From WJMT01 sp964624145 (lineage in GTDB: Bacteria; Acidobacteriota; Aminicenantia; Aminicenantales; Aminicenantaceae), in contig CAZUXT010000002.1 in NCBI GenBank assembly GCA_964624145.1, positions 124,001 to 188,000 on the forward strand: DNA of 64,000 nucleotides. Direction: 5' to 3'. The position numbers were made by a program, and so were the translations under genes. Every line of letters starts with the position of its first letter. The stretch's first letter is position 1. Below are positions 32,372-40,385 of the stretch, in pieces. A model generated the notes under the pieces. The model was given only the letters and a program-made list of their open reading frames with translations, was not told where the DNA came from and searched no databases.

Positions 32372-33838
32372 GTGAGTAATAAACATATATCAATTTCACC
32401 GATCACAAGATTGGAAGGCCACGGCAACATCGAAATTTTTCTCAATGATGAGGGCAATGTGGAACGGGCTGTACTTCAAGTGCCGGAACTGCGGGGATTT
32501 GAGAAATTTTCAGAGGGCAGATCCTCTGTGGAAATGCCCCGCATCACCCCCAAGATCTGCGGCGTATGCCCTACAGCTCATCACATGGCTTCGCAAAAGA
32601 CCCTTGATGACCTCTATCATGTGGATCCGCCCGCCACAGCGAAAAAGATCCGTGAGCTGATGTATTCAGCTTTCATGATCGAGGACCATGCTCTCCATTT
32701 TTACTTTCTAGGAGGGCCTGATTTTGTGGTGGGCCCTGATGCGCCCAAAGGCTCACGCAATATCCTGGGTGTGATCGATAAAGTCGGTCTGGATGCCGCC
32801 AAAGTGGTTATCAAGAACCGCAAACAGTGCCGCGAGATCATTACAGATCTTGGAGGACGGGTGATCCACCCTGTGAGCGGACTGCCCGGAGGTGTATCCA
32901 AAGGCATTACCAAAGAAGACCAGGAAAAATTCAAAAAGTATGCGGATGAGGCAGTGGCATTCGCTCAGTTTACGGTTCAGCTTTTCAAAGACGTTGTGCT
33001 GAAAAATGATGAATACGTAAAGATCATCACTTCTGACCCCTACACACATAAGACCTATTATATGGGGCTTGTGGATGAGAACAACCATGTCAATTTCTAT
33101 GACGGCCAGCTGCGTGTTGTGGATCCTGAAGGAAAAGAATTCGCCAAATTCAATGGGAGCGATTACAAGGAGCACATAAGCGAGCATGTGGAAAAATGGA
33201 GCTATATCAAATTCCCGTTCCTTAAGAACATAGGATGGAAGGGATTCGTGGACGGCAAAGACAGCGGGGTTTACCGTGTGGCGCCTCTGGCCCGTCTCAA
33301 CGCATCTGACGGCATGGCCACCCCTCTGGCTCAGAAAGAATACGATTACATGTACGACACTCTGGGCGGCAAACCCGTGCACCACACGCTGGCTTTTCAC
33401 TGGGCGCGGGTAGTCGAACTCTTGTATGCCAGCGAAAGGCTTCAGGAACTGGCTCATGACGAAGATATCCTTAAGTCTGATATCCGGACTCTTCCTGATT
33501 CCGTTCCCACAGAAGGAGTGGGTGTGGTGGAAGCTCCGCGGGGAGTCCTGATACACAATTACATGACAGATGAAAGAGGCATCATACAAAAAGCCAATCT
33601 GCTGGTAGCTACGGTTCACAATTCAGCTCCTATTGCCATGAGCGTTGAGAAGGCAGCCAAAGGAGTTATCAAGAATTTTCAGGTGGATGACGGAATGCTC
33701 AATAAAGTGGAAATGGCTTTCCGTGCTTATGATCCCTGTCTCGCGTGCGCCACTCATTCTCTTCCCGGGAACATGCCCCTGAGGGTCAAGATCTTTAAAT
33801 CCGACCGTACGGTTCATGATGTGATCGAGAGAGCTTGA
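32372..33838 (+). CDS. mvhA: [NiFe]-hydrogenase large subunit, group 3c (MvhA-like)
   Basis: The start is taken at GTG 32372: GGAGG lies 5 nt upstream and the N-terminus VSNKHISISPITRLEGHG fits MvhA proteins. An in-frame ATG at 32324 would add 16 residues but has no RBS. The 488-residue catalytic subunit has the L1 motif RITPKICGVCPTAHH (C63, C66) and the C-terminal L2 motif DPCLACATH (C456, C459, His462), the four cysteines that bind the Ni-Fe(CN)2CO centre. A 26-residue tail follows the His and would be removed by the protease encoded upstream. The stop codon directly abuts the first copy of the 248-bp repeat. Confidence 0.96.
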   Translation: MSNKHISISPITRLEGHGNIEIFLNDEGNVERAVLQVPELRGFEKFSEGRSSVEMPRITPKICGVCPTAHHMASQKTLDDLYHVDPPATAKKIRELMYSAFMIEDHALHFYFLGGPDFVVGPDAPKGSRNILGVIDKVGLDAAKVVIKNRKQCREIITDLGGRVIHPVSGLPGGVSKGITKEDQEKFKKYADEAVAFAQFTVQLFKDVVLKNDEYVKIITSDPYTHKTYYMGLVDENNHVNFYDGQLRVVDPEGKEFAKFNGSDYKEHISEHVEKWSYIKFPFLKNIGWKGFVDGKDSGVYRVAPLARLNASDGMATPLAQKEYDYMYDTLGGKPVHHTLAFHWARVVELLYASERLQELAHDEDILKSDIRTLPDSVPTEGVGVVEAPRGVLIHNYMTDERGIIQKANLLVATVHNSAPIAMSVEKAAKGVIKNFQVDDGMLNKVEMAFRAYDPCLACATHSLPGNMPLRVKIFKSDRTVHDVIERA

Positions 33839-34086
33839 TATGGGGACGTCCCATTAGGGGCCACCCTAGTCTAGAACCCCGCACTTACATACGGGGATTA
33901 CTACAGAATGTAAGCTTCCCTTTTTCGACTTCGTCTGAACCCATTCATCTAAGGATTTACGCCCGCAGAATTGCGGTGGTGTATTAAGTGGAAATATTCC
34001 AAAGGGAGACAATCTAGAATATTTTTTTAATATCCAACGGGTTCAGTAATATAGGGTGGTACCTTATGGAGCGTCCCCCATAACTT
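33839..34086 (+). repeat. MITE-like repeat, copy 1 (~248 bp)
   Basis: A structured non-coding sequence, about 90% identical to copy 2 at 38213-38460 and in the same orientation. Its ends form an imperfect ~30-bp terminal inverted repeat: left TATGGGGACGTCCCAT..., right (reverse complement) TATGGGGGACGCTCCAT, with AAGG...CCAC inward. Internal hairpins include CCCCG/CGGGG near the left, GAC-TTC-GTC in the middle and CCGCA-GAAT-TGCGG in the right half. No transposase is encoded. It begins immediately after the mvhA stop codon and could also act as a terminator for that operon. Confidence 0.85.
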
Positions 34087-34089
34087 TTT

Positions 34090-34118
34090 TTGACATATCC
34101 ACTCCTCTGTGATAAAAG
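34090..34118 (+). promoter_or_regulatory. Possible promoter of the cargo operon
   Basis: TTGACA (34090-34095) starts 4 nt outside the repeat's right end. A weak -10 follows (TAAAAG at 34113 with 17-bp spacing, or GATAAA at 34111 with 15 bp). The -35 is good, the -10 poor. Confidence 0.4.
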
Positions 34119-34141
34119 CGAAACAAAGGAGACTATTTATA

Positions 34142-36364
34142 ATGTTAAATGAAAAGTCATTGAAATTATTGTTTTTTAGTTTAACTCTTGTTCTGATTAT
34201 GATTGGGGCAAGCTGTACTAATACAAGCCTTGAATCAAATGATTGGACTGTCACGACCAATAAGAAAACCAAGACATTTTCTATTGAACACAGTGAACTG
34301 GGTCTTGTGCTGAAAGAAATGAAGCCTCAGGTTGAAAGAAACAGTAAAATAATATCTCCATCTGATTGGAAAGTGGGAGTTGAGGAAAATCAGCTGACAA
34401 TAATAACAGACAAATCCGAACAGACTGCTTGGGAGATAAAAGCTGAGCAGAACTACATAAGTTTATCCTGTTCCTCAGATAGCGCCGTTGTCAAAGGAAG
34501 AACGCCTGCTTCTATGGAAAGAATCCCGGCAAGACTCGAAAACCAGGATAATGACATCATGTACACTTCATTGGGATTGGTTTCCGCTGAAAATATCCAC
34601 TGTCTTTTTGACAGGTCAACAGACACAATGATTGATTTTTCTGACGAAAGCTTACTCAGAAGAAATGACCAAGACCATCATCTCATGGATGTGGATATCA
34701 ATGTCGATGAATCTATTTCTATCCAATTGATCCGGGACTATTATATCAATGTACTTGGTTTAAAATATTACCAGCCCAAACCTGATCGATTTGAAACCGC
34801 GCCCATCGCCTGGAGCAGCTGGTATTGTTATTATATGGGAACAACTGAAGAAGACCTGGTCAAAGAAACGGACACTCTTGCCCAATATTTAAAACCCTAC
34901 GGACTTGAATATGTCCAACTGGATGCTTGCTACACCAGAGGGAATGAGGCCAATTATCTTGAATGGAATAAACAGGCTTTCCCTAAAGGAGGAAAATGGA
35001 TATTTGATTACATCAAAAGCAAAGGACTTAAACCCGCGCTCTGGGTTAATGTTTATGGTTCTAACTATGAAAAAGCTGAATGTGAAGAGAAATATCCTGA
35101 AAATTTCTATTTAAGAGACGACAAGGGAGAGCTCTCCAGTGCCTGCTGCACCGCAGATAAAACAGTGGTGAGATTGGATTATACAAATCCTGATGTCATT
35201 GAAAGACATTTAAAGCCTATGTTTGATATCCTCAAAAATCAATGGGGCCTTAAATATATTAAAGATGCGGGATGGGGAACTTGGATGGATTATTATGAAG
35301 ATAATAAAGAACAGGCTTTCGATTCTTCGCGTGACAGCCGAGATGTTTATGTGGAGGTACAAAAAGCATTGAGAGAGACTTTGGGCCCAGACGTTTATAT
35401 CGGCGGGTGTGCTATGCATGAAGTGGGCCTCGGTTTTGGCATATTTGATGGATCCCGTATCGGCGGAGATGATAGAGCTGTGTGGTATCCCGAGAAAGAA
35501 CGGGGTATGTCCATGCAGATCTATTTTTATTCTCTTTTTGGAGGGAATTATTTGAATAACATCGTTTGGCACTGTGATCCAGATGCGGCTATGGTTCGAA
35601 ATCCTTTGACCCTTGAGGAAGGGAGAACTGTTGTAACATCCATTGCTCTTACCGGCCAGCTTTATATGGCGAGTGACTTTATGGCTAAACTTCCCATAAA
35701 TAAAATAGAATTATACAGAAAAACAATGCCCACCACACCCATTGTTCCTATCGACCTTTATCCTTACAAAATCGAATCCAATAAAAAAGATGGGGTCGTT
35801 TGGTGCTGCCCTAAAGTCAAAGAATTTCCAAGGGCTATTGACCTTAAAGTGAATGGATCTACAGGCCTTTATGATGTTGTGGCTCTGTTTAACTGGAATG
35901 ATGAACAGGATGAAAAGACAGTCGAGCTCGATAAAGATCTTGGTTTAAACAGTGAAAAAGAATATATGGCTTTTGATTTTTGGAATCAAAAGCCTGTCAT
36001 GATAACGGATCATTTGATATCCTGCGATATCCCAGCTCATGGAACCCGGGTGTTTGTTATTAGAGAGATTTTAGATAAGCCTCAGTTAGTAGCCACTACC
36101 AGACATATTACCTGTGCAGTGAGTGTCAAAGAAATGAATTGGGATCCTGACAGCAAGACATTGAGTGGTCTTTCAGAAATAATAGTAGGTATTCCCTATT
36201 CTGTCTTTGTACATGTGCCTCAGGGAATGTCTGTTTCCGAGGTCAATTCCAATTCTGAAGTGATGTTTGAAAAAAAGATGAATTCTGTTCTTGAAATCAG
36301 ATTTTCAGGAGAATTTGACGATGAACAAGAAAACAATTTGGAATGGGCTGTCAAATTTGAATGA
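34142..36364 (+). CDS. Alpha-galactosidase-like lipoprotein (GH36/clan GH-D)
   Basis: The start at 34142 has AGGAGAC upstream. The product (740 residues) has a lipoprotein signal (MLNEKSLKLLFFSLTLVLIMIGASC, Cys25). A beta-sandwich domain precedes the barrel, which carries APIAWSSWYCYYMG, YVQLDACYTRGNEANYLEW and KPALWVNVYG. The probable nucleophile Asp is in LKYIKDAGWGTW and the probable acid/base Asp in GSRIGGDDRAVWYPE, as in clan GH-D galactosidases. The C-terminal ~150 residues form an Ig-like beta-domain. It would release terminal galactose (or a related sugar) at the cell surface. It heads a three-gene cargo between two repeat copies; codon use is visibly more A/T-rich than in the hydrogenase genes. 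Confidence 0.8.
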   Translation: MLNEKSLKLLFFSLTLVLIMIGASCTNTSLESNDWTVTTNKKTKTFSIEHSELGLVLKEMKPQVERNSKIISPSDWKVGVEENQLTIITDKSEQTAWEIKAEQNYISLSCSSDSAVVKGRTPASMERIPARLENQDNDIMYTSLGLVSAENIHCLFDRSTDTMIDFSDESLLRRNDQDHHLMDVDINVDESISIQLIRDYYINVLGLKYYQPKPDRFETAPIAWSSWYCYYMGTTEEDLVKETDTLAQYLKPYGLEYVQLDACYTRGNEANYLEWNKQAFPKGGKWIFDYIKSKGLKPALWVNVYGSNYEKAECEEKYPENFYLRDDKGELSSACCTADKTVVRLDYTNPDVIERHLKPMFDILKNQWGLKYIKDAGWGTWMDYYEDNKEQAFDSSRDSRDVYVEVQKALRETLGPDVYIGGCAMHEVGLGFGIFDGSRIGGDDRAVWYPEKERGMSMQIYFYSLFGGNYLNNIVWHCDPDAAMVRNPLTLEEGRTVVTSIALTGQLYMASDFMAKLPINKIELYRKTMPTTPIVPIDLYPYKIESNKKDGVVWCCPKVKEFPRAIDLKVNGSTGLYDVVALFNWNDEQDEKTVELDKDLGLNSEKEYMAFDFWNQKPVMITDHLISCDIPAHGTRVFVIREILDKPQLVATTRHITCAVSVKEMNWDPDSKTLSGLSEIIVGIPYSVFVHVPQGMSVSEVNSNSEVMFEKKMNSVLEIRFSGEFDDEQENNLEWAVKFE

Positions 36365-37082
36365 AAATGTTTCACTTTTAGATAAGAATATTTTTTTCCC
36401 CGTCCTTCTATTTTTACTGTTATCCCCCCTGCTCCATTCTGAACTAAAAACAGATAAATCAATTTACGATTTTCAGACTGTTAAAGAAGGAGTGAACGTT
36501 CCGGTTTTTTTCACTTTGACTAATTCCGGACCCAATCAAGTGAGGATTACAGAAATCAGGACCTTTGCTTCCTGTGTCCAATCAAGATCCCTCAATGATG
36601 TGGTTTTAGAACCCGGCGAAAGCCTAAAATTGGATTTTGTTTTTGAAAGTTTGGGTTATGGAGGAGTCTCTATTAACAAGCCCATTGAAATCTATCATAA
36701 CGATTCCCGGAAAAATCCTCTGAAATTATATGTCAAAGGAAAAGTGACTCCTTTGGAAGAATTCCAGGCTCCCATCGGAGAAGTGACTTACAATTATCTG
36801 GTGCTCTTGGATATTCGTTCTCCTGAAGCCTATGGAAAAGAACACATTCTAGGCTCTATCAATGTGCCTCAAACAAAACTAAATTCCTGGGCAGAGAAAA
36901 TAAAAAAAAATTTACCTGATCAAGTACTGATATATATCTACTCTGAAGAAGGGGTTCAAAGTGATGAAGCAGTCAAAGAACTGAGGAAAAGAGGTTACAA
37001 ACAGTATGTGAGTATTGTAGGTGGAATCAAAGAGTGGAAACAAAGGTATAAAGGTCAGTGGATTGTATCAGGGAAGATATAG
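36321..37082 (+). CDS. Exported DUF1573-like plus rhodanese-like protein (no catalytic Cys)
   Basis: The start at 36321 has AGGAGA 8 nt upstream and lies inside the 3' end of the galactosidase gene (44-nt overlap). The 253-residue product has a hydrophobic export segment (NIFFPVLLFLLLSPLLHS). A DUF1573-like beta-sandwich follows (about 50-150; YDFQTVKEGVNVPVFFTLTNSG...VRITEIRTFASC), then a rhodanese fold (about 160-250; LLDIRSPEAYGKEHILGSINVP, VGGIKEWKQRY). The active-site loop reads IYSEEGVQS where active rhodaneses have Cys-x-x-G-x-(R/A)-S, so sulfurtransferase chemistry is unlikely. DUF1573 proteins are often near thiol-redox genes, as here. Confidence 0.82.
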   Translation: MNKKTIWNGLSNLNENVSLLDKNIFFPVLLFLLLSPLLHSELKTDKSIYDFQTVKEGVNVPVFFTLTNSGPNQVRITEIRTFASCVQSRSLNDVVLEPGESLKLDFVFESLGYGGVSINKPIEIYHNDSRKNPLKLYVKGKVTPLEEFQAPIGEVTYNYLVLLDIRSPEAYGKEHILGSINVPQTKLNSWAEKIKKNLPDQVLIYIYSEEGVQSDEAVKELRKRGYKQYVSIVGGIKEWKQRYKGQWIVSGKI

Positions 37083-37093
37083 TTTTATCAAGA

Positions 37094-38209
37094 ATGTGGA
37101 CAAAGAATGCCCTCAAAGTCGGTTGTTTGCTGTTTGCTTTCATTTTGACATCAATCCCTTGTCTGTATTCACAAGAGCTTATTTTCTTTTATGAACGAAC
37201 CTGTCCTGAATGCGCTTCAATCAGTGATTTTTTAGAGAAAAGAATCCAGAAAAATTATCCCATTAAGATAAAAAAATTGGATATACACCAATCATCCAAT
37301 GCTAAATTAATGATCGAGCTGGCTGAAGTTTATCAGGCTGAAGATATACTCAAAAGGGGGACTCCTGCTGTTTTTGTCAATGATTTGGCTGTTCATGGAG
37401 GCAATAGATCGGTCATGCGGAAAATAGAACAGGCAGTGCGCAAAGCAGTGAGAGAAAAAAAGGGTTCTCCCCTATCACGTTTAGAGCAAAGTGATTCAGC
37501 GCTTAAATTATCAAAGAGGATCACCTTGCCTGTGGTGATTGGTTCAGCGGCTGTTGATTCAATAAATCCATGCGCCTGTGCGGTTCTGGTCCTTCTTCTT
37601 GGAACCATATTATTGGCATCAAAAAGAGACATGCGGCGAGTGATGATTTCAGGTTTTGCCTTTACCGCAGCGTGCTTTATCTCTTATTTACTCATGGGCT
37701 TAGGGATGTTTACTGCCGTCAGACTGATCGGCATTCAGCATTATCTATATATTTTAGTGGCTGTACTGGCGTTCTTATTGGGGATATGGAACATCAGAGA
37801 AGGAATGGGCCGGATCAAAAAAATCCACACTGGGCTTCCTTCTTTTTTACAGAATCAAGTAAAAAAATCAATCTCAAGAATCACTTCAGTGAGCGGGTCA
37901 TTTATCATAGGATTCCTGGTCAGCATTTTTTTGCTGCCTTGCACTTCAGGACCTTATGTGGTCATCATTGGAATGCTCAGCAGTACATCCACCCGATTCC
38001 AGGCTCTGGTTTATCTCCTCATCTATAATTTCATTTTTATCATTCCTTTTATTATCCTTATTTTAGCTGTTGGTTTGGGTTTGACCACTACAGCAAGAGT
38101 GGAAAAATGGAGAGGTAAAAATCTTTCCAAATTTCAGGTTATAACAGGTATAGTTATGATCATAATCGGCTTCATTTTAACAGCTCTTTTAATATGGGAT
38201 AAAATTTAG
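37094..38209 (+). CDS. Thioredoxin-like/CcdA-type transmembrane thiol-redox protein
   Basis: The ATG at 37094 starts a signal-like segment (MWTKNALKVGCLLFAFILTSIPCLYSQ); an in-frame GTG at 37058 is possible but lies within the upstream gene. The 371-residue protein has a periplasmic thioredoxin/glutaredoxin-like domain with the redox pair CPEC (FYERTCPECASI) and the cis-Pro GTPAVFVND. It continues with six or so TM helices of CcdA/DsbD type containing NPCACAVLVLLLG and LLPCTSGPYVV, the intramembrane Cys pair that moves reducing equivalents across the membrane. It may reduce periplasmic disulfides, perhaps of the neighbouring proteins. Its stop is 3-4 nt before repeat copy 2. Confidence 0.88.
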   Translation: MWTKNALKVGCLLFAFILTSIPCLYSQELIFFYERTCPECASISDFLEKRIQKNYPIKIKKLDIHQSSNAKLMIELAEVYQAEDILKRGTPAVFVNDLAVHGGNRSVMRKIEQAVRKAVREKKGSPLSRLEQSDSALKLSKRITLPVVIGSAAVDSINPCACAVLVLLLGTILLASKRDMRRVMISGFAFTAACFISYLLMGLGMFTAVRLIGIQHYLYILVAVLAFLLGIWNIREGMGRIKKIHTGLPSFLQNQVKKSISRITSVSGSFIIGFLVSIFLLPCTSGPYVVIIGMLSSTSTRFQALVYLLIYNFIFIIPFIILILAVGLGLTTTARVEKWRGKNLSKFQVITGIVMIIIGFILTALLIWDKI

Positions 38210-38212
38210 GTA

Positions 38213-38460
38213 TAATGGGGACGTCCCATAAGGTACCACCCTAGTCTAGAACCCCGCATTTACGTACGGGGTTTACTACAGATTGCAAGCTTCCCTTGTC
38301 CGACTTCGTCGGAATCCACTCATCTACGGACTTACGGCCGCAGAATTGCGGTGGTATATTAAATGGAAATATTCCAAAGGGAGACAATCTAGAATATTTT
38401 TTAATAACCAACGGGTTAAGTAATATAGAGTGGTACCTTATGGAGCGTCCCCCATAACTT
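38213..38460 (+). repeat. MITE-like repeat, copy 2 (~248 bp)
   Basis: A direct repeat of the element at 33839-34086, with roughly 23 differences over ~247 bp. Its left end (AATGGGGACGTCCCATAAGG) and right end (reverse complement TTATGGGGGACGCTCCATAAGG) form a terminal inverted repeat whose inner 15 bp are nearly perfect. The internal hairpin TCCGAC-TTC-GTCGGA is perfect here. It starts 3-4 nt after the thiol-redox gene's stop, and its last bases overlap the stop codon of the convergent acyl-CoA synthetase gene. Confidence 0.85.
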
Positions 38461-40369
38461 AAAAACGGGATACAATGGTCCTGTTTTGATGGTTGCAGAT
38501 ATCTTTTCCTTCAGGAGAGTACAAAAAGTCGATTCTGTTTTTATAAAATTCGGCGATTTTGCGGCGCACCATTTTTAAGGTTGAATTGAGCATGTGGTTT
38601 TCTTCTGTAAACGGCTCTCCAAGGACAGCAAAAGCAGAAGGGAGCCATCTCTGAGGAAACATGCCTTCATGTTCTCCCCCGGTTGTGAAGGCATCGATTT
38701 GCTTCTGGATGAGTTTTAAGACCGCATCCTGTCCCTCTGTTTTCTTGCAGGACAGGTTTTGTTTTTTCAGCCACCTGAGCAGCGCTTCTTTATTAGGAAC
38801 GATAAGCGCGACCGTATATGGGCACTGGTTGTTGTAAAGCATCATCTGGTCTATGAACTCAGAATTATCCGTGATAGCCTCTTCTATTCCCTCAGGGCTG
38901 TATTTTTCAGCATCGTCTCCAATAAGCAGGCTTTTTTTCCTTCCCAGGACATACAGAAGGCCGTCTTTGTCAAGATATCCCAGGTCTCCTGTGTAAAGAC
39001 ATCCGTCTTTCAACGCTTCATCAGTGGCTTTCTGGTTTTTCCAGTAGCCCGCCATGACATTTTCACCTTTGACCGTGATCTCTCCTTTTTCTCCTGTGGG
39101 GAGGGGATGTCCGTTATCGTCTCTTATTTCCAGTTCCAGATTATCCGCTACCTTTCCAGAGGAGCCGAGTTTATGCACAACAGGTGAATTGGAGGAGATC
39201 ACGGGCGCGGCTTCGGTAAGGCCGTAACCTTGGAACATGGGGATCCCTATGGCATAGAAGAATTTTTGAAGCTCGATGTCCAGGAGAGCGCCGCCACCCA
39301 CAAAGAATTCAAGCCTGCCGCCGAAGTTCTGCCGGATTTTTTTGAAAATGAGCTTGTCATAGAGTACAAGCACGGGTTTTTTAAATTTTCTTTTAAGTCC
39401 TTTTCCCCTGTTCCAGCCGTCTGCGTTATAGTCGTAAGCTGTTTTTAAGGCTTTATTAAAAAGGGCCTCGGTCTTAGCTCCTTTTTTTCTTATGGCGTTT
39501 TCAATATTCCTCCGGAAATTTTTTGCAAGAGCCGGGACGCTCAGCAGTATCGTGGGCTTTATCTCATTTATGTTTTTTGGAATATTTCTGAGGGTTTCCA
39601 GCGCGGTTTGGCCCTGTTCAATAGAAGCCAGGCTGGCTCCGTTTTTCATCATGGTGTAGATACCGCATGTATGGGCAAATGCATGGTCCCATGGAAGGAT
39701 CAGCAGCGTGACATATGTTTCGGGGCATGATACTAAGGAATTGGATTGTTCGATGTTCGCTGTGTAGTTTCTGTGAGTAAGAAGGATCCCTTTCGGGTCG
39801 GCCGTGGTCCCGGATGTGTAGCAAATATTGGCATAATCACTTTCTTTAAGGGACTGCCAGATGGCCTCGAAATCATTTTTGTGAGATTCGAGATATTTTT
39901 TGCCTCCGGACAGGACCTCGTCTTTGTGGATTTCTTCAGATTCCCATTTGTCCATCTCATCCAGAATAATGATTTTTTCAAGGTCAGGGAGGTCTTTTTT
40001 GATCTCCCTTATTTTAACTGCCTGGGTTTTGGATACGATGACCATTTTGCATCCTGAATGAGCGATCCTGAATTTAAGATCTGCAAGGTCATTGATTTTT
40101 ATAGAGATAGGCACATTTACAGCGCCTGCAAAAAGGATTCCCAGCTCGCTAAGGACCCAGTCGTTCCTGCCCTCTGATATCAAAGCGGCCCGGTCTCCTT
40201 TTGTTAGGCCGAGGCTTATCAGTCCGGCTGAATAATCACAAACATATTTCTCTGTTTCAGAATAAGAAAGGCCTTTATACTTTGTGCCTTTTTTTTCCCA
40301 CAGCAGGATATTACTGCTGAATTTTTGCACACTGTTTTTAAACAGCGCAGGAAGTGTTCGCTGTGTCAT
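38459..40369 (-). CDS. Long-chain acyl-CoA synthetase / AMP-dependent ligase
   Basis: A 636-residue ANL-superfamily enzyme that activates fatty acids to acyl-AMP and acyl-CoA. Motifs: P-loop ICYTSGTTADPKGILLTHRN, GYGLTEAAPVISSN, the hinge/ATP region YTGDLGYLDKDGLLYVLGRKKSLLIGDDAEKYSP, and the C-terminal Lys region NSTLKMVRRKI. The last residues (KDICNHQNRTIVSRF) run up to repeat copy 2, and the stop codon TAA overlaps the repeat edge, so insertion may have altered the extreme C-terminus. The gene is probably co-transcribed after the peptide transporter gene (16-nt gap). Confidence 0.93.
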   Translation of the reverse strand: MTQRTLPALFKNSVQKFSSNILLWEKKGTKYKGLSYSETEKYVCDYSAGLISLGLTKGDRAALISEGRNDWVLSELGILFAGAVNVPISIKINDLADLKFRIAHSGCKMVIVSKTQAVKIREIKKDLPDLEKIIILDEMDKWESEEIHKDEVLSGGKKYLESHKNDFEAIWQSLKESDYANICYTSGTTADPKGILLTHRNYTANIEQSNSLVSCPETYVTLLILPWDHAFAHTCGIYTMMKNGASLASIEQGQTALETLRNIPKNINEIKPTILLSVPALAKNFRRNIENAIRKKGAKTEALFNKALKTAYDYNADGWNRGKGLKRKFKKPVLVLYDKLIFKKIRQNFGGRLEFFVGGGALLDIELQKFFYAIGIPMFQGYGLTEAAPVISSNSPVVHKLGSSGKVADNLELEIRDDNGHPLPTGEKGEITVKGENVMAGYWKNQKATDEALKDGCLYTGDLGYLDKDGLLYVLGRKKSLLIGDDAEKYSPEGIEEAITDNSEFIDQMMLYNNQCPYTVALIVPNKEALLRWLKKQNLSCKKTEGQDAVLKLIQKQIDAFTTGGEHEGMFPQRWLPSAFAVLGEPFTEENHMLNSTLKMVRRKIAEFYKNRIDFLYSPEGKDICNHQNRTIVSRF

Positions 40370-40385
40370 TTCTTGAGCCTTGTAT

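Noticed and set aside
32753..33619. 288-codon minus-strand open frame
   Set aside because: Antisense to the mvhA gene, which has intact metal-binding motifs; no RBS or family.
33839..34086. Group II intron, IS200/IS605 element or ncRNA gene interpretation of the repeat
   Set aside because: No domain V-like structure, no reverse transcriptase or TnpA/TnpB frame; terminal inverted repeats fit a MITE better, although a structured transcript is not excluded.
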